From positions 1-20,798 of the IMG/VR virus record IMGVR_UViG_3300017991_005227: a stretch of 20,798 nucleotides of DNA. One strand, 5' to 3'. Of the stretch, positions 1 through 7,778 are shown one piece after another. The DNA is from a virus. Below the pieces are notes generated by a model. The model saw nothing but the letters and a program-made list of their open reading frames with translations, had not been told where the DNA came from and did not search any database. The position numbers and the translations under genes were made by a program. Each line of letters begins with the position of its first letter. Within the stretch, counting starts at the first letter, position 1.

Positions 1-387
1 CAAGACACTATTGGAGGAGCATTGAGTCAGTTAGGGTATGATAAAGAAGAATCGGAGGTTTTAGGGGGACTTCCAAGAAATATATTAAATTCTTTGATTA
101 GAAAAGGTGTTGTTCCTGGAAAAAAGCAGAAAGACCTGTTAGGCCCGCCACCTTTAAAAAGCAGAATGTCGCACTTAAAAAAAATAAGAAAAGCCCTTTT
201 AAAAAAGAATATTTTAGCAGAAGATGCTATATCTGATCTTAAAAATAAGGGATTTAGCGATTCTGATATAAAAATTGCTACAAGTGTAGAAATAACTGAT
301 GATATTATTCGGTATTTTTTAGATAAGACAAATAATGATCCTAAGAAAGCCATGAAAATTGCTAAAAGTTTTGGCTATAAGGTTTAG
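1..387 (+). CDS. C-terminal part of an unknown phage protein, cut by the window edge
   Basis: The reading frame is open from base 1 (first residues QDTIGGALSQLGYDKEE) to a TAG at 385-387, so this is most likely the 3' end of a gene that begins outside the window. A TTG at 22 is an internal alternative start, but the GGAGGAG before it sits only about 2 nt away, too close for a normal ribosome binding site. The visible 128 residues are charged and probably helical, with many Lys/Asp/Glu (for example KKIRKALLKKNILAEDAISDL). No signal peptide, membrane segment or known motif was seen. It ends 2 nt before the large virion protein, so the two are probably co-transcribed and translationally coupled. 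The context suggests a virion or injection-apparatus protein, but the function is not recognised. Confidence 0.6.
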   Translation, partial: QDTIGGALSQLGYDKEESEVLGGLPRNILNSLIRKGVVPGKKQKDLLGPPPLKSRMSHLKKIRKALLKKNILAEDAISDLKNKGFSDSDIKIATSVEITDDIIRYFLDKTNNDPKKAMKIAKSFGYKV

Positions 388-389
388 TT

Positions 390-3300
390 ATGGCTAATAG
401 GTTTGAGATATTGGCAGATGAAAAGAGGCCTAATAGGTTTGAAGAACTCGCAAAAGAGCATGAAGTTGTACCTAAAACAAAAAAAACTATGTTTAAAGAC
501 CTTGCAGAAAAAGAGAAGCTGCTAGATCTTTCTAATCCTTGGTCAGAAAATTATGATCCAGTTGCTGCAACAGATTTATCAATTAAATTAAAAAAGCCTG
601 CAATAGATGTTACACCTCTTAAAGAAGCGTTCACTAGAGGAGGGAGATCTGGGGTCAGTGGTTTATTGCTTGGTTATAAGCCAGATGAGGCTCCAAAAGA
701 TGAAAATTGGTTAGAGCATATGGCGGCACTTGCAGGAGAATTGATCTCTGACGTTCCGGGTTTTTGGGCAGGTGGCAAGTTAGGAGCATTGGTTGGTGGA
801 GGAATAGGATCTGTGATACCTGGAGTTGGGACTGCAGGAGGTATTTTAGGAGGGGGCGCAGCTGGTGCTATGGCCTTCCCGTCACTGATTAAGCATTCAT
901 TTCAGGAATATAGAGATTTTGTTGAAAAAGGTAACAACTTATCATTTGGAGAATTTTTAGAGAGAGCTGGTCGTATATCTAAGGAAACAGGGAAATCTGC
1001 TACAGTAGGCCTTGTAACTGCTGGGATGTCTAAATTTTTACCTTTTATGAAAAAAATTCCAAAATTTAATAAGTTGCTTGATACAAGGCCTGGAAGAGCT
1101 GTTGCTGGTACAGCGCTTGAGTATGCTGGACTTACAGGTGGGCAAGCTCTTGTTGAGGGCAAGCTTCCAACAGCTCAGCAAATGTTTGATAATGCAGCTC
1201 AGCTTATGATGCTTAAGTTGACACATGGAGCAAGAGCTAAAACTAGTGAGTTTTTCAAGGAGCTTTCAAAGCCAACACAGAAATCTAGAACTAAAGCGTT
1301 TATGAAGATGCTCCCTAAGAGTGTGCAGGAATCAATAAAACAACGTTTTCCAGATATCGGAAAAGAAACACAGCAGCAAAAGTTTAAAGAGATATTAAGA
1401 GATAATTTAGGAGTAAGAGAGAGAAAAATATATGAAAATCAAATGGAAGTTAAAGAAGCTCTAGAAAGGGCCCAGGGCAAAGGCAAATTTACATCAAAGC
1501 AGTTAGAGGAAATGATTTACTACAAACAAAAAACTGGCAATCCTTTTGTTGAAGGAGATTCATTAGAAAAACTTGTAAAGAGATTGCCAAAATCAGCGCG
1601 TGAGTTTGTTGATAAAGATGTTACTAATCATTTTGCAAAAATGGCAGCAGAATGGAATAAGCATCCGCGCACTAAAAATATGAATCCTCGTGAAGTGTTG
1701 CGTGAAATATATATGCCAGGTCTTTTTGAGTATAATACTAAGCAGTTTAATAAGGCATGGGATCGCGTTACATCTAAATTTAAAATAAAAAATCCTTTTT
1801 CTAAGCCAAAACAATTCCTTACTTTTTTAGAGGCATTTAGAGAGGCGGGATTAAAACCTAGGTATGATAATATTATTGATTTTATAAATAGTTATGACAA
1901 TAGAATTATAAGAACAATATCTAATATTAATCTTCTTGATGATGTTGCTAAACATCAAAAAAATAATCCTGAGCCACTCATTGTTAATTCATTTGATGGG
2001 GATGCATATAGAGATGCAAAGCTTGCAGGATATGTTCCTATGGATGATGTTTTTTTGAGAACCTATAAATTAGAGCCTAGTTCTGAAGGGCGGGTTGCGA
2101 AAAAGTTATGGAAAACGTCAGATTCTCCAGCGTTGGTACATCCAGCGTTTGCAGAAGCATTCCAGGGTGTCTTTTCTAAAGAGTCATATAGAGCTCCTAC
2201 TAAACTTGGTAAAATACTCGAAAAAACTGATCAGCTTAGGGATATTATACGATTTACTCGTGTAGAGTTATCCCCATTTCATTATTTTTCTCTTTTAGAG
2301 TCGCAACTTGGTTCAATGGGGTTTAAAAATCCGCGCTGGTATAGTGAAGGTGGTAGGCTTAAACAGAATAAAGCAATAATGAAAGATGCTATAGAGCATG
2401 GGCTTAAATTAGATTATCGTGCACGTGAATCAGGGCAAAAAGCAACAGGTTTGCTTGCTAAGGGTACAGAGTTGCTTTCCAAGGGTGTAGAGCAGCTTCC
2501 AGAAAATCTAGCTACAAAGGGGGCGAAAAAGAGTCTTCGTGTGATTGAGAAGAGTACAAATAATCTTTTCGAAGAGTTTCATCCTCGACTAAAGCTTTCA
2601 ACTTATAATCATTATGTCAATTCAGAAATAATTGAGCGTATTAATAAAGGCGAAAAGTTATCTAATAGAGAAGTAAAGTTGATCAAGCAAGATATTGCAG
2701 ACTTATGCAATAATATGTATGGTGGTCAAAATTGGGAATATATGAATTTTTTTAATTCTAAACGAAATTTAACAGGTCTTAGAAGGCTAGTTGGATATCC
2801 GGATTGGACAATGTCAACTATAAGACAGGCCCTAGATTTTACAGCACCTGGAGTAAAGGGAAAGCTTTCTCGTAATTTTTGGAAGAGATATGGTGTTGCT
2901 ATGGTAGGCGTTCATGGAGCGTTAAAATTTTTAAATTCAGGATGGAAGCAAACAGATGATAAAGACAAATCTATTAAAGGTCTTAAGTTTGATGTTAATA
3001 AAGCGCTGCGCGGCTTGATGACAGGTGGTCCAAAATGGGACAACTTTCCGCTTCCTGATATAGATGTAAAAATAGCAGGTCAGATATTTAATCCTGGAAG
3101 GGATGCAAAAGGCAAAAAGCTTGTTGGTCATTTTGGTAAGCAGGCAAAGGAGATTGTTAGGCACTTTGTGGATCCAATAAGCTCATTTTTCAGTAAGACT
3201 AATCCATTAATACAGATGGCTACAGATCAAATATTTGGCGGTACTCCTAGAAAAGGAGGGGGGATGTGGCTTGCTGAACCTGCCTGGAAATATGGAAAAT

Positions 3301-3764
3301 CAGTTCCATGGGAAGGAAAAGAAGGACTAGCACAAATTCCATCTAGGGTTAAGCATCTTCTTAAGGGATTACTCCCATATAGTACGTCTACGCTTACAGA
3401 TAAAGGACTTGCTCCGTATGTAGGATCATTATTTGGAGCCTTTCCAGTTTCTCAGGCAATAACTTCATATTCTGCTACACCTTATATAGAAGATGCAATT
3501 CGTGAACCAAACAATGCTCGAAGTAAGGAGAAGTTAGAGTCAATAAGAAGCTTGATGAAGGATGGTGGGATACCACAAGGTGCTATAAACAAACGTATTA
3601 ATACTGTAAGAAATGCGATAGAAGAAGAAAATGTTATGGATGATATGAAGTCAGCAATACGTTCTAATAATACAAAGGAAATTTCTCGCTTGAGAAAACA
3701 TCTTCTGGACAGAGGGGTTTCTAAGCAAAAGATATCTTGGATAATAAAGAAAGCTAGGCGCTAA
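390..3764 (+). CDS. large internal virion / ejection-type protein (1124 aa)
   Basis: A very long protein beginning with short repeated motifs, NRFEILA (residues 3-9), NRFEELA (15-21) and MFKDLA (34-39). Such 'RF-x-x-LA' peptides are often seen at the N-terminus of very large polyvalent or internal phage proteins. Residues about 125-167 form a long Gly/Ala-rich hydrophobic stretch (GKLGALVGGGIGSVIPGVG and onward), with a second Gly/Ala-rich region near 203-250. These resemble the membrane-active segments of podovirus ejection proteins. The rest is Lys-rich and helical. No transglycosylase or protease motif was recognised. The ATG at 390 lies 2 nt after the previous stop with AAGG about 6 nt upstream. 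The position before the fibre genes fits a late structural protein. The ejection role is inference from size, membrane segment and context; a tail-tape-measure-like or polyvalent protein is the alternative. The stop overlaps the convergent RHH gene by 4 nt. Confidence 0.6.
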   Translation: MANRFEILADEKRPNRFEELAKEHEVVPKTKKTMFKDLAEKEKLLDLSNPWSENYDPVAATDLSIKLKKPAIDVTPLKEAFTRGGRSGVSGLLLGYKPDEAPKDENWLEHMAALAGELISDVPGFWAGGKLGALVGGGIGSVIPGVGTAGGILGGGAAGAMAFPSLIKHSFQEYRDFVEKGNNLSFGEFLERAGRISKETGKSATVGLVTAGMSKFLPFMKKIPKFNKLLDTRPGRAVAGTALEYAGLTGGQALVEGKLPTAQQMFDNAAQLMMLKLTHGARAKTSEFFKELSKPTQKSRTKAFMKMLPKSVQESIKQRFPDIGKETQQQKFKEILRDNLGVRERKIYENQMEVKEALERAQGKGKFTSKQLEEMIYYKQKTGNPFVEGDSLEKLVKRLPKSAREFVDKDVTNHFAKMAAEWNKHPRTKNMNPREVLREIYMPGLFEYNTKQFNKAWDRVTSKFKIKNPFSKPKQFLTFLEAFREAGLKPRYDNIIDFINSYDNRIIRTISNINLLDDVAKHQKNNPEPLIVNSFDGDAYRDAKLAGYVPMDDVFLRTYKLEPSSEGRVAKKLWKTSDSPALVHPAFAEAFQGVFSKESYRAPTKLGKILEKTDQLRDIIRFTRVELSPFHYFSLLESQLGSMGFKNPRWYSEGGRLKQNKAIMKDAIEHGLKLDYRARESGQKATGLLAKGTELLSKGVEQLPENLATKGAKKSLRVIEKSTNNLFEEFHPRLKLSTYNHYVNSEIIERINKGEKLSNREVKLIKQDIADLCNNMYGGQNWEYMNFFNSKRNLTGLRRLVGYPDWTMSTIRQALDFTAPGVKGKLSRNFWKRYGVAMVGVHGALKFLNSGWKQTDDKDKSIKGLKFDVNKALRGLMTGGPKWDNFPLPDIDVKIAGQIFNPGRDAKGKKLVGHFGKQAKEIVRHFVDPISSFFSKTNPLIQMATDQIFGGTPRKGGGMWLAEPAWKYGKSVPWEGKEGLAQIPSRVKHLLKGLLPYSTSTLTDKGLAPYVGSLFGAFPVSQAITSYSATPYIEDAIREPNNARSKEKLESIRSLMKDGGIPQGAINKRINTVRNAIEEENVMDDMKSAIRSNNTKEISRLRKHLLDRGVSKQKISWIIKKARR

Positions 3765-3895
3765 GAGCTTTTAATTATTGCTCTTATTACAAGTTTTGTG
3801 ATTGTTATATTTCGTCCTTTTGCTGCTACTTTTAATTTTTCATGTAGCCATATAGGTATGTCCATAGATAATCTTTTACGGCCTTTGCGGCTCAT
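3761..3895 (-). CDS. 44-aa ribbon-helix-helix (Arc/CopG-like) regulator
   Basis: A short gene reading leftward between two rightward late genes. The protein has the classic RHH layout: a basic N-terminus (MSRKGRK), a beta strand RLSMDIP that would insert into the major groove, helix A (IWLHEKLKVAAKGRN) and helix B beginning ITITKLVIRAII. At 44 residues it is close to phage Arc (about 53) and other minimal RHH dimers. AAGGAG (3904-3909) lies 8 nt before the ATG at 3895-3893, a near-ideal ribosome binding site. The stop TAG (3763-3761) overlaps the stop of the convergent virion gene. The family is known to bind DNA as dimers at short inverted repeats, and a 12-bp palindrome lies just upstream of this gene. 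It probably represses its own promoter and perhaps the divergent fibre gene. The target is inference. Confidence 0.82.
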   Translation of the reverse strand: MSRKGRKRLSMDIPIWLHEKLKVAAKGRNITITKLVIRAIIKSS

Positions 3896-3926
3896 ATTCT
3901 AATCTCCTTGTTAAGAAACATCTACA

Positions 3927-3971
3927 TTGTGTACACAAATAATCTTAATTATTTGCATTAGATAATTTCAA
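3927..3971 (-). promoter_or_regulatory. candidate promoter plus palindromic operator of the RHH gene
   Basis: Positions 3927-3938 are a perfect 12-bp palindrome, TTGTGTACACAA. Reading leftward there is a possible promoter, TTGAAA (3971-3966) and TAAGAT (3947-3942) separated by 18 nt. This would place the transcription start at about 3935, inside the palindrome. A palindrome over the start site is the expected place for autorepression by the RHH protein, but the operator role is inferred. The same 127-nt gap must also hold whatever drives the rightward fibre gene. It is very AT-rich and I found no good rightward -35/-10 pair there. Confidence 0.45.
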
Positions 3972-4022
3972 TATATTTCACTAAATATAGTAGATTTTTA
4001 ATTCTTAATAAGGAGAGCCAAA

Positions 4023-6710
4023 ATGGCAGTTAATCGAATCACACGAAATGTGGGTTATGGGCTTGGATCGCCTCTAATTGATCTAGCTCCAACGCCAATC
4101 ATAGCTCAGCGAGCTCCAACTACCGCCGATAAAGCGGAAACTGGTACGCTCTGGGTTGATCAGGCAAATGATAACGTATACGTATTGGCATCTGTTACAT
4201 CCAATGTAGCTTCTTGGCAAATAACTACGGCTGAGGGAACTGGAGGTACAGACGGCCAGTTGCTCATTGGTGAAACGGGTGCTGACCCATCATGGGCAAA
4301 TCTCACCTCCAGTGGTGGCACGCTTGTTATAACAAATGGTGCAGGCGCTATTAATATGGAAGTATCAGGTGCTACTGTAAGCTCATTTCCAACAGATGCT
4401 GGTACAGCTAATCCGCTTTTAGGGGCTACCAATATAGCTGGAGGCTCGAACTTAAATACATCTGCTGCAGGTAATACTGTAACGCTTAATTTAGATGCTA
4501 GTCCTGCTATAACAGGATCTTTGACGGTTGCTGATAGCTTTACCATGTCGGCAGGCACGTGTACCATAACAGCAGATGATAATACAGCAGACGTAATATA
4601 CTTACATGCAGATGGTGGTACCTCTGAAACCATTAGGCTTCATGCTGATCAGGGAACGGGTGTAGCTTCTGTTGCGCTTATATCAGATGTCGGAGGAATA
4701 ACTCTAGATGCAGGAATAGCTAGCGCAGATGCTATTAATATAGATGCGTCAGATGCTGCAGGCGGTATAGACATAGATTATGGCACAGGTGGCTGTGCCG
4801 TTGATGGTGCAAACGGTGCGTTTACGCTTCAAACAGGAACCGGAGCAATTAGCTTGGGGGCTGACGCAGCTGCTAAAACAATCACTCTAGGCAACCCAAC
4901 TGGTGCAACGCAGGTGAATGTTGATTGTGGAACTGGTGGAGCATCATTTGGAGCTTCTGCAACTGCGCATACAACAACAGTAGGTGGAACAAATACAACC
5001 TCTGCGACAGTTATACAGTCTGGTACGGGTGATGTTACAGTTACCTCTACAGACGCTATTCTTTTAGATTCTGCAGGCGTGCTAGAACTTAACTCTTCTG
5101 GAGGTGTTATTAGTGTTGGAAACGATGCAGTGGCACAAGCGATTAATATTGGTACAGGCGCAGCTGCTAGAACAATCACTGTAGGAAATGGCACAGGCGC
5201 TACTTCAGTAGTACTAGATTGTGGTACCGGCGCGCTTAATGTTGGAACAAACGCGATTGCGCATACAGTAACTGTAGGAACAACAACCGGCGCAGGGGCT
5301 ACAACCATACAGGCTGGAACAGGTGCTGTAACTATCAATGGCGGTGGTGCAGTAGACGTTGATGCCGTGGGTGCCTTGTCCCTTAACTCTTCTGGTGCTG
5401 CTATAAATGTTGGTGATGATGCAGTTGCTCAAAATATTAATATTGGTACAGGAGCAGCAGCTCGTACGGTTACTATAGGTAACATAACAGGTGCGACTGC
5501 AGTTGATATAAACACTGGTTCAGGTGGTTGTGCGATTACCACAACGGATGCAACATTAGCGCTAAATTCTGGAACGGGGGCGGTAAATATTGGAACTGAT
5601 GCGGCCGCTCATACAGTAACTGTGGGTTCAAACACTGGAGCTGCTGATACTGCGATACAGTCTGGTACTGGCGGTATTGACATGAATACGTATACTGGTG
5701 ACTTTGACCTTAATACTGGTGGTGGAGCTGTTACTATTAATTCTGGTACAGGTGCTATGGATATAGCAGCAGATGCAACAGCACATATATTAACGCTTGG
5801 AAGTACAAACACAACGTCGCAGACAATAGTTCAATCAGGGACTGGGGATGTTAACATAACATCAACAGACGCAGTTACAGTTGATGCAGCAGGTGTTCTA
5901 GAATTGAACTCGAGTGCAGGTGTAATAGGAATAGGAAATGACGCGGTAGCTCAAAACATTAATATGGGGACTGGAGCAGCCGCAAGAACTATAACAATCG
6001 GTAATATTACTGGTGCGACAGCATTGGCTCTAAACTCAGGAACAGGGCATATAACTCTTACTTCGACAGGCGCTGGTGACATTGTCCTTGTTGGGGGCGA
6101 TGCCATTACATTGGATGCAGTAGGTGTAGTTGAGCTCAACTCCTCTGGTGCAGCAATAGGAATAGGAACTGACGCGGATGCATTTGCAATTAACATAGGT
6201 ACCGGCGCATCAGCTAGAACAATCACTGTAGGAAATGGATCTGGCGCGACAAGTGTAGTGCTTGAAGCAGGTACAGGAGCTGTTAACATAGGCACAAACG
6301 CGATTGCTCATACAACAACTGTTGGCACAACAACGGGCGCAGCGGACACAACAATTCAAGCAGGTACAGGTGGGATTACTTTGTCAGCAGCTGGTATATG
6401 CGATGTTGTTCCGGCAACTAATTCGGTAGCAGGTGTAGCGCTTACTATTGATGCAAACGTTGGCGTAGGGACATTTACAGGGCAAGTAACAGCATCAGGA
6501 GCGCAGGTTACGTTTACTGTTACTAATAGTGTTGTTACTGTTAATTCTGCCATTTTGTGCACTGTTGCTAATAAGGGTGCAAATGACGCAAGGCTTACTA
6601 TAGAGCGGGTACAACCAGCAGCTGGATCGTTTACAGTTCAGTGTCAGAATAATGGAGCTGCAGCACTTAACGGCGATGTTATCATTACATTTTGGGTGCT
6701 AGCGGTTTAA
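4023..6710 (+). CDS. giant repetitive fibre / receptor-binding protein (895 aa)
   Basis: A Gly/Ala/Thr/Asp-rich, Lys-poor protein. Residues about 30-70 contain APTTADKAETGTLWVDQ followed by VYVLAS and a Trp, a module typical of phage fibre N-termini and shared with the protein at 12162-13163. From residue 75 (GTDGQLLIGETGADPSW) it carries one copy of the repeat that also builds the second fibre. Residues about 270-790 are irregular repeats of the type INIGTGAAARTIT, GNxTGAT, GTGAVNIGT, AHTVTVG and TTIQAGTG, consistent with a beta-helical shaft. The last 90 residues (from VALTIDANVGVG to the end) form a compact beta domain seen at the C-termini of other phage fibres. AAGGAG (4010-4015) precedes the ATG by 7 nt. 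It ends before tandem terminators, so it is probably its own transcription unit. Fibre or adhesin is the best reading; the receptor is unknown. Confidence 0.75.
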   Translation: MAVNRITRNVGYGLGSPLIDLAPTPIIAQRAPTTADKAETGTLWVDQANDNVYVLASVTSNVASWQITTAEGTGGTDGQLLIGETGADPSWANLTSSGGTLVITNGAGAINMEVSGATVSSFPTDAGTANPLLGATNIAGGSNLNTSAAGNTVTLNLDASPAITGSLTVADSFTMSAGTCTITADDNTADVIYLHADGGTSETIRLHADQGTGVASVALISDVGGITLDAGIASADAINIDASDAAGGIDIDYGTGGCAVDGANGAFTLQTGTGAISLGADAAAKTITLGNPTGATQVNVDCGTGGASFGASATAHTTTVGGTNTTSATVIQSGTGDVTVTSTDAILLDSAGVLELNSSGGVISVGNDAVAQAINIGTGAAARTITVGNGTGATSVVLDCGTGALNVGTNAIAHTVTVGTTTGAGATTIQAGTGAVTINGGGAVDVDAVGALSLNSSGAAINVGDDAVAQNINIGTGAAARTVTIGNITGATAVDINTGSGGCAITTTDATLALNSGTGAVNIGTDAAAHTVTVGSNTGAADTAIQSGTGGIDMNTYTGDFDLNTGGGAVTINSGTGAMDIAADATAHILTLGSTNTTSQTIVQSGTGDVNITSTDAVTVDAAGVLELNSSAGVIGIGNDAVAQNINMGTGAAARTITIGNITGATALALNSGTGHITLTSTGAGDIVLVGGDAITLDAVGVVELNSSGAAIGIGTDADAFAINIGTGASARTITVGNGSGATSVVLEAGTGAVNIGTNAIAHTTTVGTTTGAADTTIQAGTGGITLSAAGICDVVPATNSVAGVALTIDANVGVGTFTGQVTASGAQVTFTVTNSVVTVNSAILCTVANKGANDARLTIERVQPAAGSFTVQCQNNGAAALNGDVIITFWVLAV
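4950..6370 (+). repeat. degenerate internal repeats of the fibre shaft
   Basis: The coding sequence repeats at several spacings. The INIGTGAAARTIT block starts at 5142, 5436, 5958 and 6189, so the spacings are 294, 522 and 231 nt: in frame but irregular. A longer unit, AHTTTVGGTNTTSATVIQSG to ELNSS near 4965-5097, recurs near 5775-5910. NAIAHT(V/T)TVGTTTGA recurs near 5250 and 6300. Most copies differ in synonymous codons, pointing to old duplication kept at protein level. A 26-nt stretch near 5167 and 6212 is identical. Confidence 0.75.
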
Positions 6711-6728
6711 TGTAAACTTGTTATATTC

Positions 6729-6780
6729 AGAGTTTATAAACTCTTCTTTTTTCCCCGGCCAATTGGTCGGGGTTTTTTTT
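6729..6780 (+). terminator. tandem rho-independent terminators after the giant fibre gene
   Basis: The strong terminator is CCCCGGCC-AATT-GGTCGGGG (6753-6772; 8-bp stem with one G-U pair) followed by eight T (6773-6780). Just upstream, 6729-6744 is a perfect 16-nt palindrome (AGAGTTTATAAACTCT) followed by a T-rich run, a weaker terminator-like hairpin. Together they end the unit that starts at 4023. The downstream genes therefore need their own promoter. Confidence 0.9.
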
Positions 6781-6791
6781 GCTCTATATCG

Positions 6792-6817
6792 TTAAGTAAA
6801 GATACGCTTTTACTTGA
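6792..6817 (+). promoter_or_regulatory. inverted repeat upstream of the small structural genes
   Basis: AAGTAAA (6794-6800) and TTTACTT (6809-6815) are perfect inverted arms separated by 8 nt, lying between the terminator and the ATG at 6848. The following bases are AT-rich (GATAACATTATTAAC), but no -35/-10 pair with proper spacing stands out. The arms resemble the TTACTT/AAGTAA arms around the leftward promoter near 15.9 kb, so a shared regulator is possible but unproven. Confidence 0.35.
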
Positions 6818-6847
6818 TAACATTATTAACATTTAAAAAGGGTTATT

Positions 6848-7048
6848 ATGACGCAAAAAGCTGTTGTCAAACTTGTAAAAGAAGTTGACGAAAAAGTATA
6901 TTCTTTTGAAATGCCTATTGGAGCTCCATTTGGGCAATCTTATGATGTTTTGTTTGAGATGCTGCAAGAGGTGATAGAGATGTCTAAAACTGCAGCTGAA
7001 AAGGCAAAAAGAGAAGAAGCAAAAGGCGATGGAGAAGAGTCTGAGTAG
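6848..7048 (+). CDS. small acidic protein of unknown function (66 aa)
   Basis: A short protein with a beta-like first half (VVKLVKEVDEKVYSFEMPIGAPFG) and a helical, highly charged second half ending EEAKGDGEESE. The pattern VYSFEMPIGAPFGQSYDVLFEML followed by Glu/Lys-rich helix has no catalytic or metal-binding residues. AAAAAGGG about 5 nt upstream of the ATG is a reasonable ribosome binding site. It is the first gene after the strong terminator and precedes two small beta-rich structural proteins by 25 nt. It could be an assembly or chaperone protein for them. The function is not recognised. Confidence 0.7.
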   Translation: MTQKAVVKLVKEVDEKVYSFEMPIGAPFGQSYDVLFEMLQEVIEMSKTAAEKAKREEAKGDGEESE

Positions 7049-7076
7049 TTGAGCGATACCTTAATAAGGAGGAATG

Positions 7077-7418
7077 ATGCCAAAAAGCTTTATTTTACCC
7101 CTTGAAGTAGACACAATTGATGCAACAACTTTTACCGGTGCGCTGCAGAAGGTAACAGTTCTTGGTGGAATTGCTGAAACCTGTATTATTTTGCGTATTA
7201 TTAACGATACTAGTGAAGATGTTGAAGTTAGCTACGATGGTTTTACTATTAACGATTATATACCGTCTGGCCAAACCCTACAGTTAGATTTCCAGGCAAA
7301 TGCGCAGCCTAACGCAAACGTTGCTGTATTGAAAAAAGGTACAGATGTTTGGGTTGGTAGTACGGCGGGAGCAGGAACCGGAGTGTTATATCTTACAGGA
7401 TATTATCAACCTGAGTAG
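7077..7418 (+). CDS. small beta-rich virion structural protein, copy 1
   Basis: A 113-aa protein made mostly of predicted beta strands: ETCIILRIINDTSEDVEVSY, a short DGF turn, then SGQTLQLDF, TDVWVG and a terminal GVLYLTGYYQ. The order (strand, 'D-G', strand, 'G-T-x-V-W/Y-V', 'G-V-L/Y-L') matches the next protein, so the two are probably paralogues. Two ATG codons stand in tandem at 7074 and 7077. AAGGAGG at 7066-7072 is only 1 nt from the first and 4 nt from the second, so the second is preferred. The context between fibre genes suggests a decoration, collar or fibre-attachment protein. This is inference, as no named family was recognised. Confidence 0.7.
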   Translation: MPKSFILPLEVDTIDATTFTGALQKVTVLGGIAETCIILRIINDTSEDVEVSYDGFTINDYIPSGQTLQLDFQANAQPNANVAVLKKGTDVWVGSTAGAGTGVLYLTGYYQPE

Positions 7419-7433
7419 TAGTGAGGATAGATA

Positions 7434-7778
7434 ATGTATGGAATATTAAATAGGGCTGTATTTGAACCTGCTAAGTCTTTGGCTTTTAGTTCTATTGGTG
7501 CGGCATATATGGGTGTTGGGACTGCATTTAGCAAGCCACAGCGTATTCTGATATTACAAAATTTAACAGATGGAATCGTATGGTTCTCCTTTGACGGAGT
7601 AAATGATCATGTGCCTTTGGCTAGTATTAGTTATATAATACTTGATCTTACTGCTAATAAAGGTGCGAGTAGCGGTTGGTTTATTGATGAGGGCACTCGA
7701 GTATACGTGAAGCAACTTGGTGCAGCGCCAACGAGTGGTTCTGTATATGTCTCAGCATTACACGGTAAGGAGCGCTAA
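7434..7778 (+). CDS. small beta-rich virion structural protein, copy 2
   Basis: A 114-aa protein that parallels the preceding gene: PQRILILQNLTDGIVWFSFDG aligns with the ILRIINDTSEDVEVSYDG stretch of copy 1. It then has SYIILDL, an EGTRVYVKQLG strand (compare KGTDVWVGSTAG) and a final SGSVYVSALHG (compare GTGVLYLTGYY). Identity is low but the order of elements is conserved. GAGG at 7423-7426 lies 7 nt before the ATG. The stop abuts the next ATG, and the second fibre's AAGGAG lies inside the end of this gene, so translation is probably coupled. No transmembrane segment or catalytic residues were seen. Likely a virion component tied to fibre attachment, by position only. Confidence 0.7.
   Translation: MYGILNRAVFEPAKSLAFSSIGAAYMGVGTAFSKPQRILILQNLTDGIVWFSFDGVNDHVPLASISYIILDLTANKGASSGWFIDEGTRVYVKQLGAAPTSGSVYVSALHGKER

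Noticed and set aside
4950-6370. CRISPR-like repeat array
   Set aside because: The repeats are in-frame protein repeats with varying spacing and synonymous differences, not identical repeats with unique spacers.
4160-6562. Several long leftward ORFs opposite the giant fibre gene
   Set aside because: They are Pro/Val/Ala-rich mirror products of the repetitive Gly/Thr codons, lack ribosome binding sites, and repeat in step with the fibre repeats.
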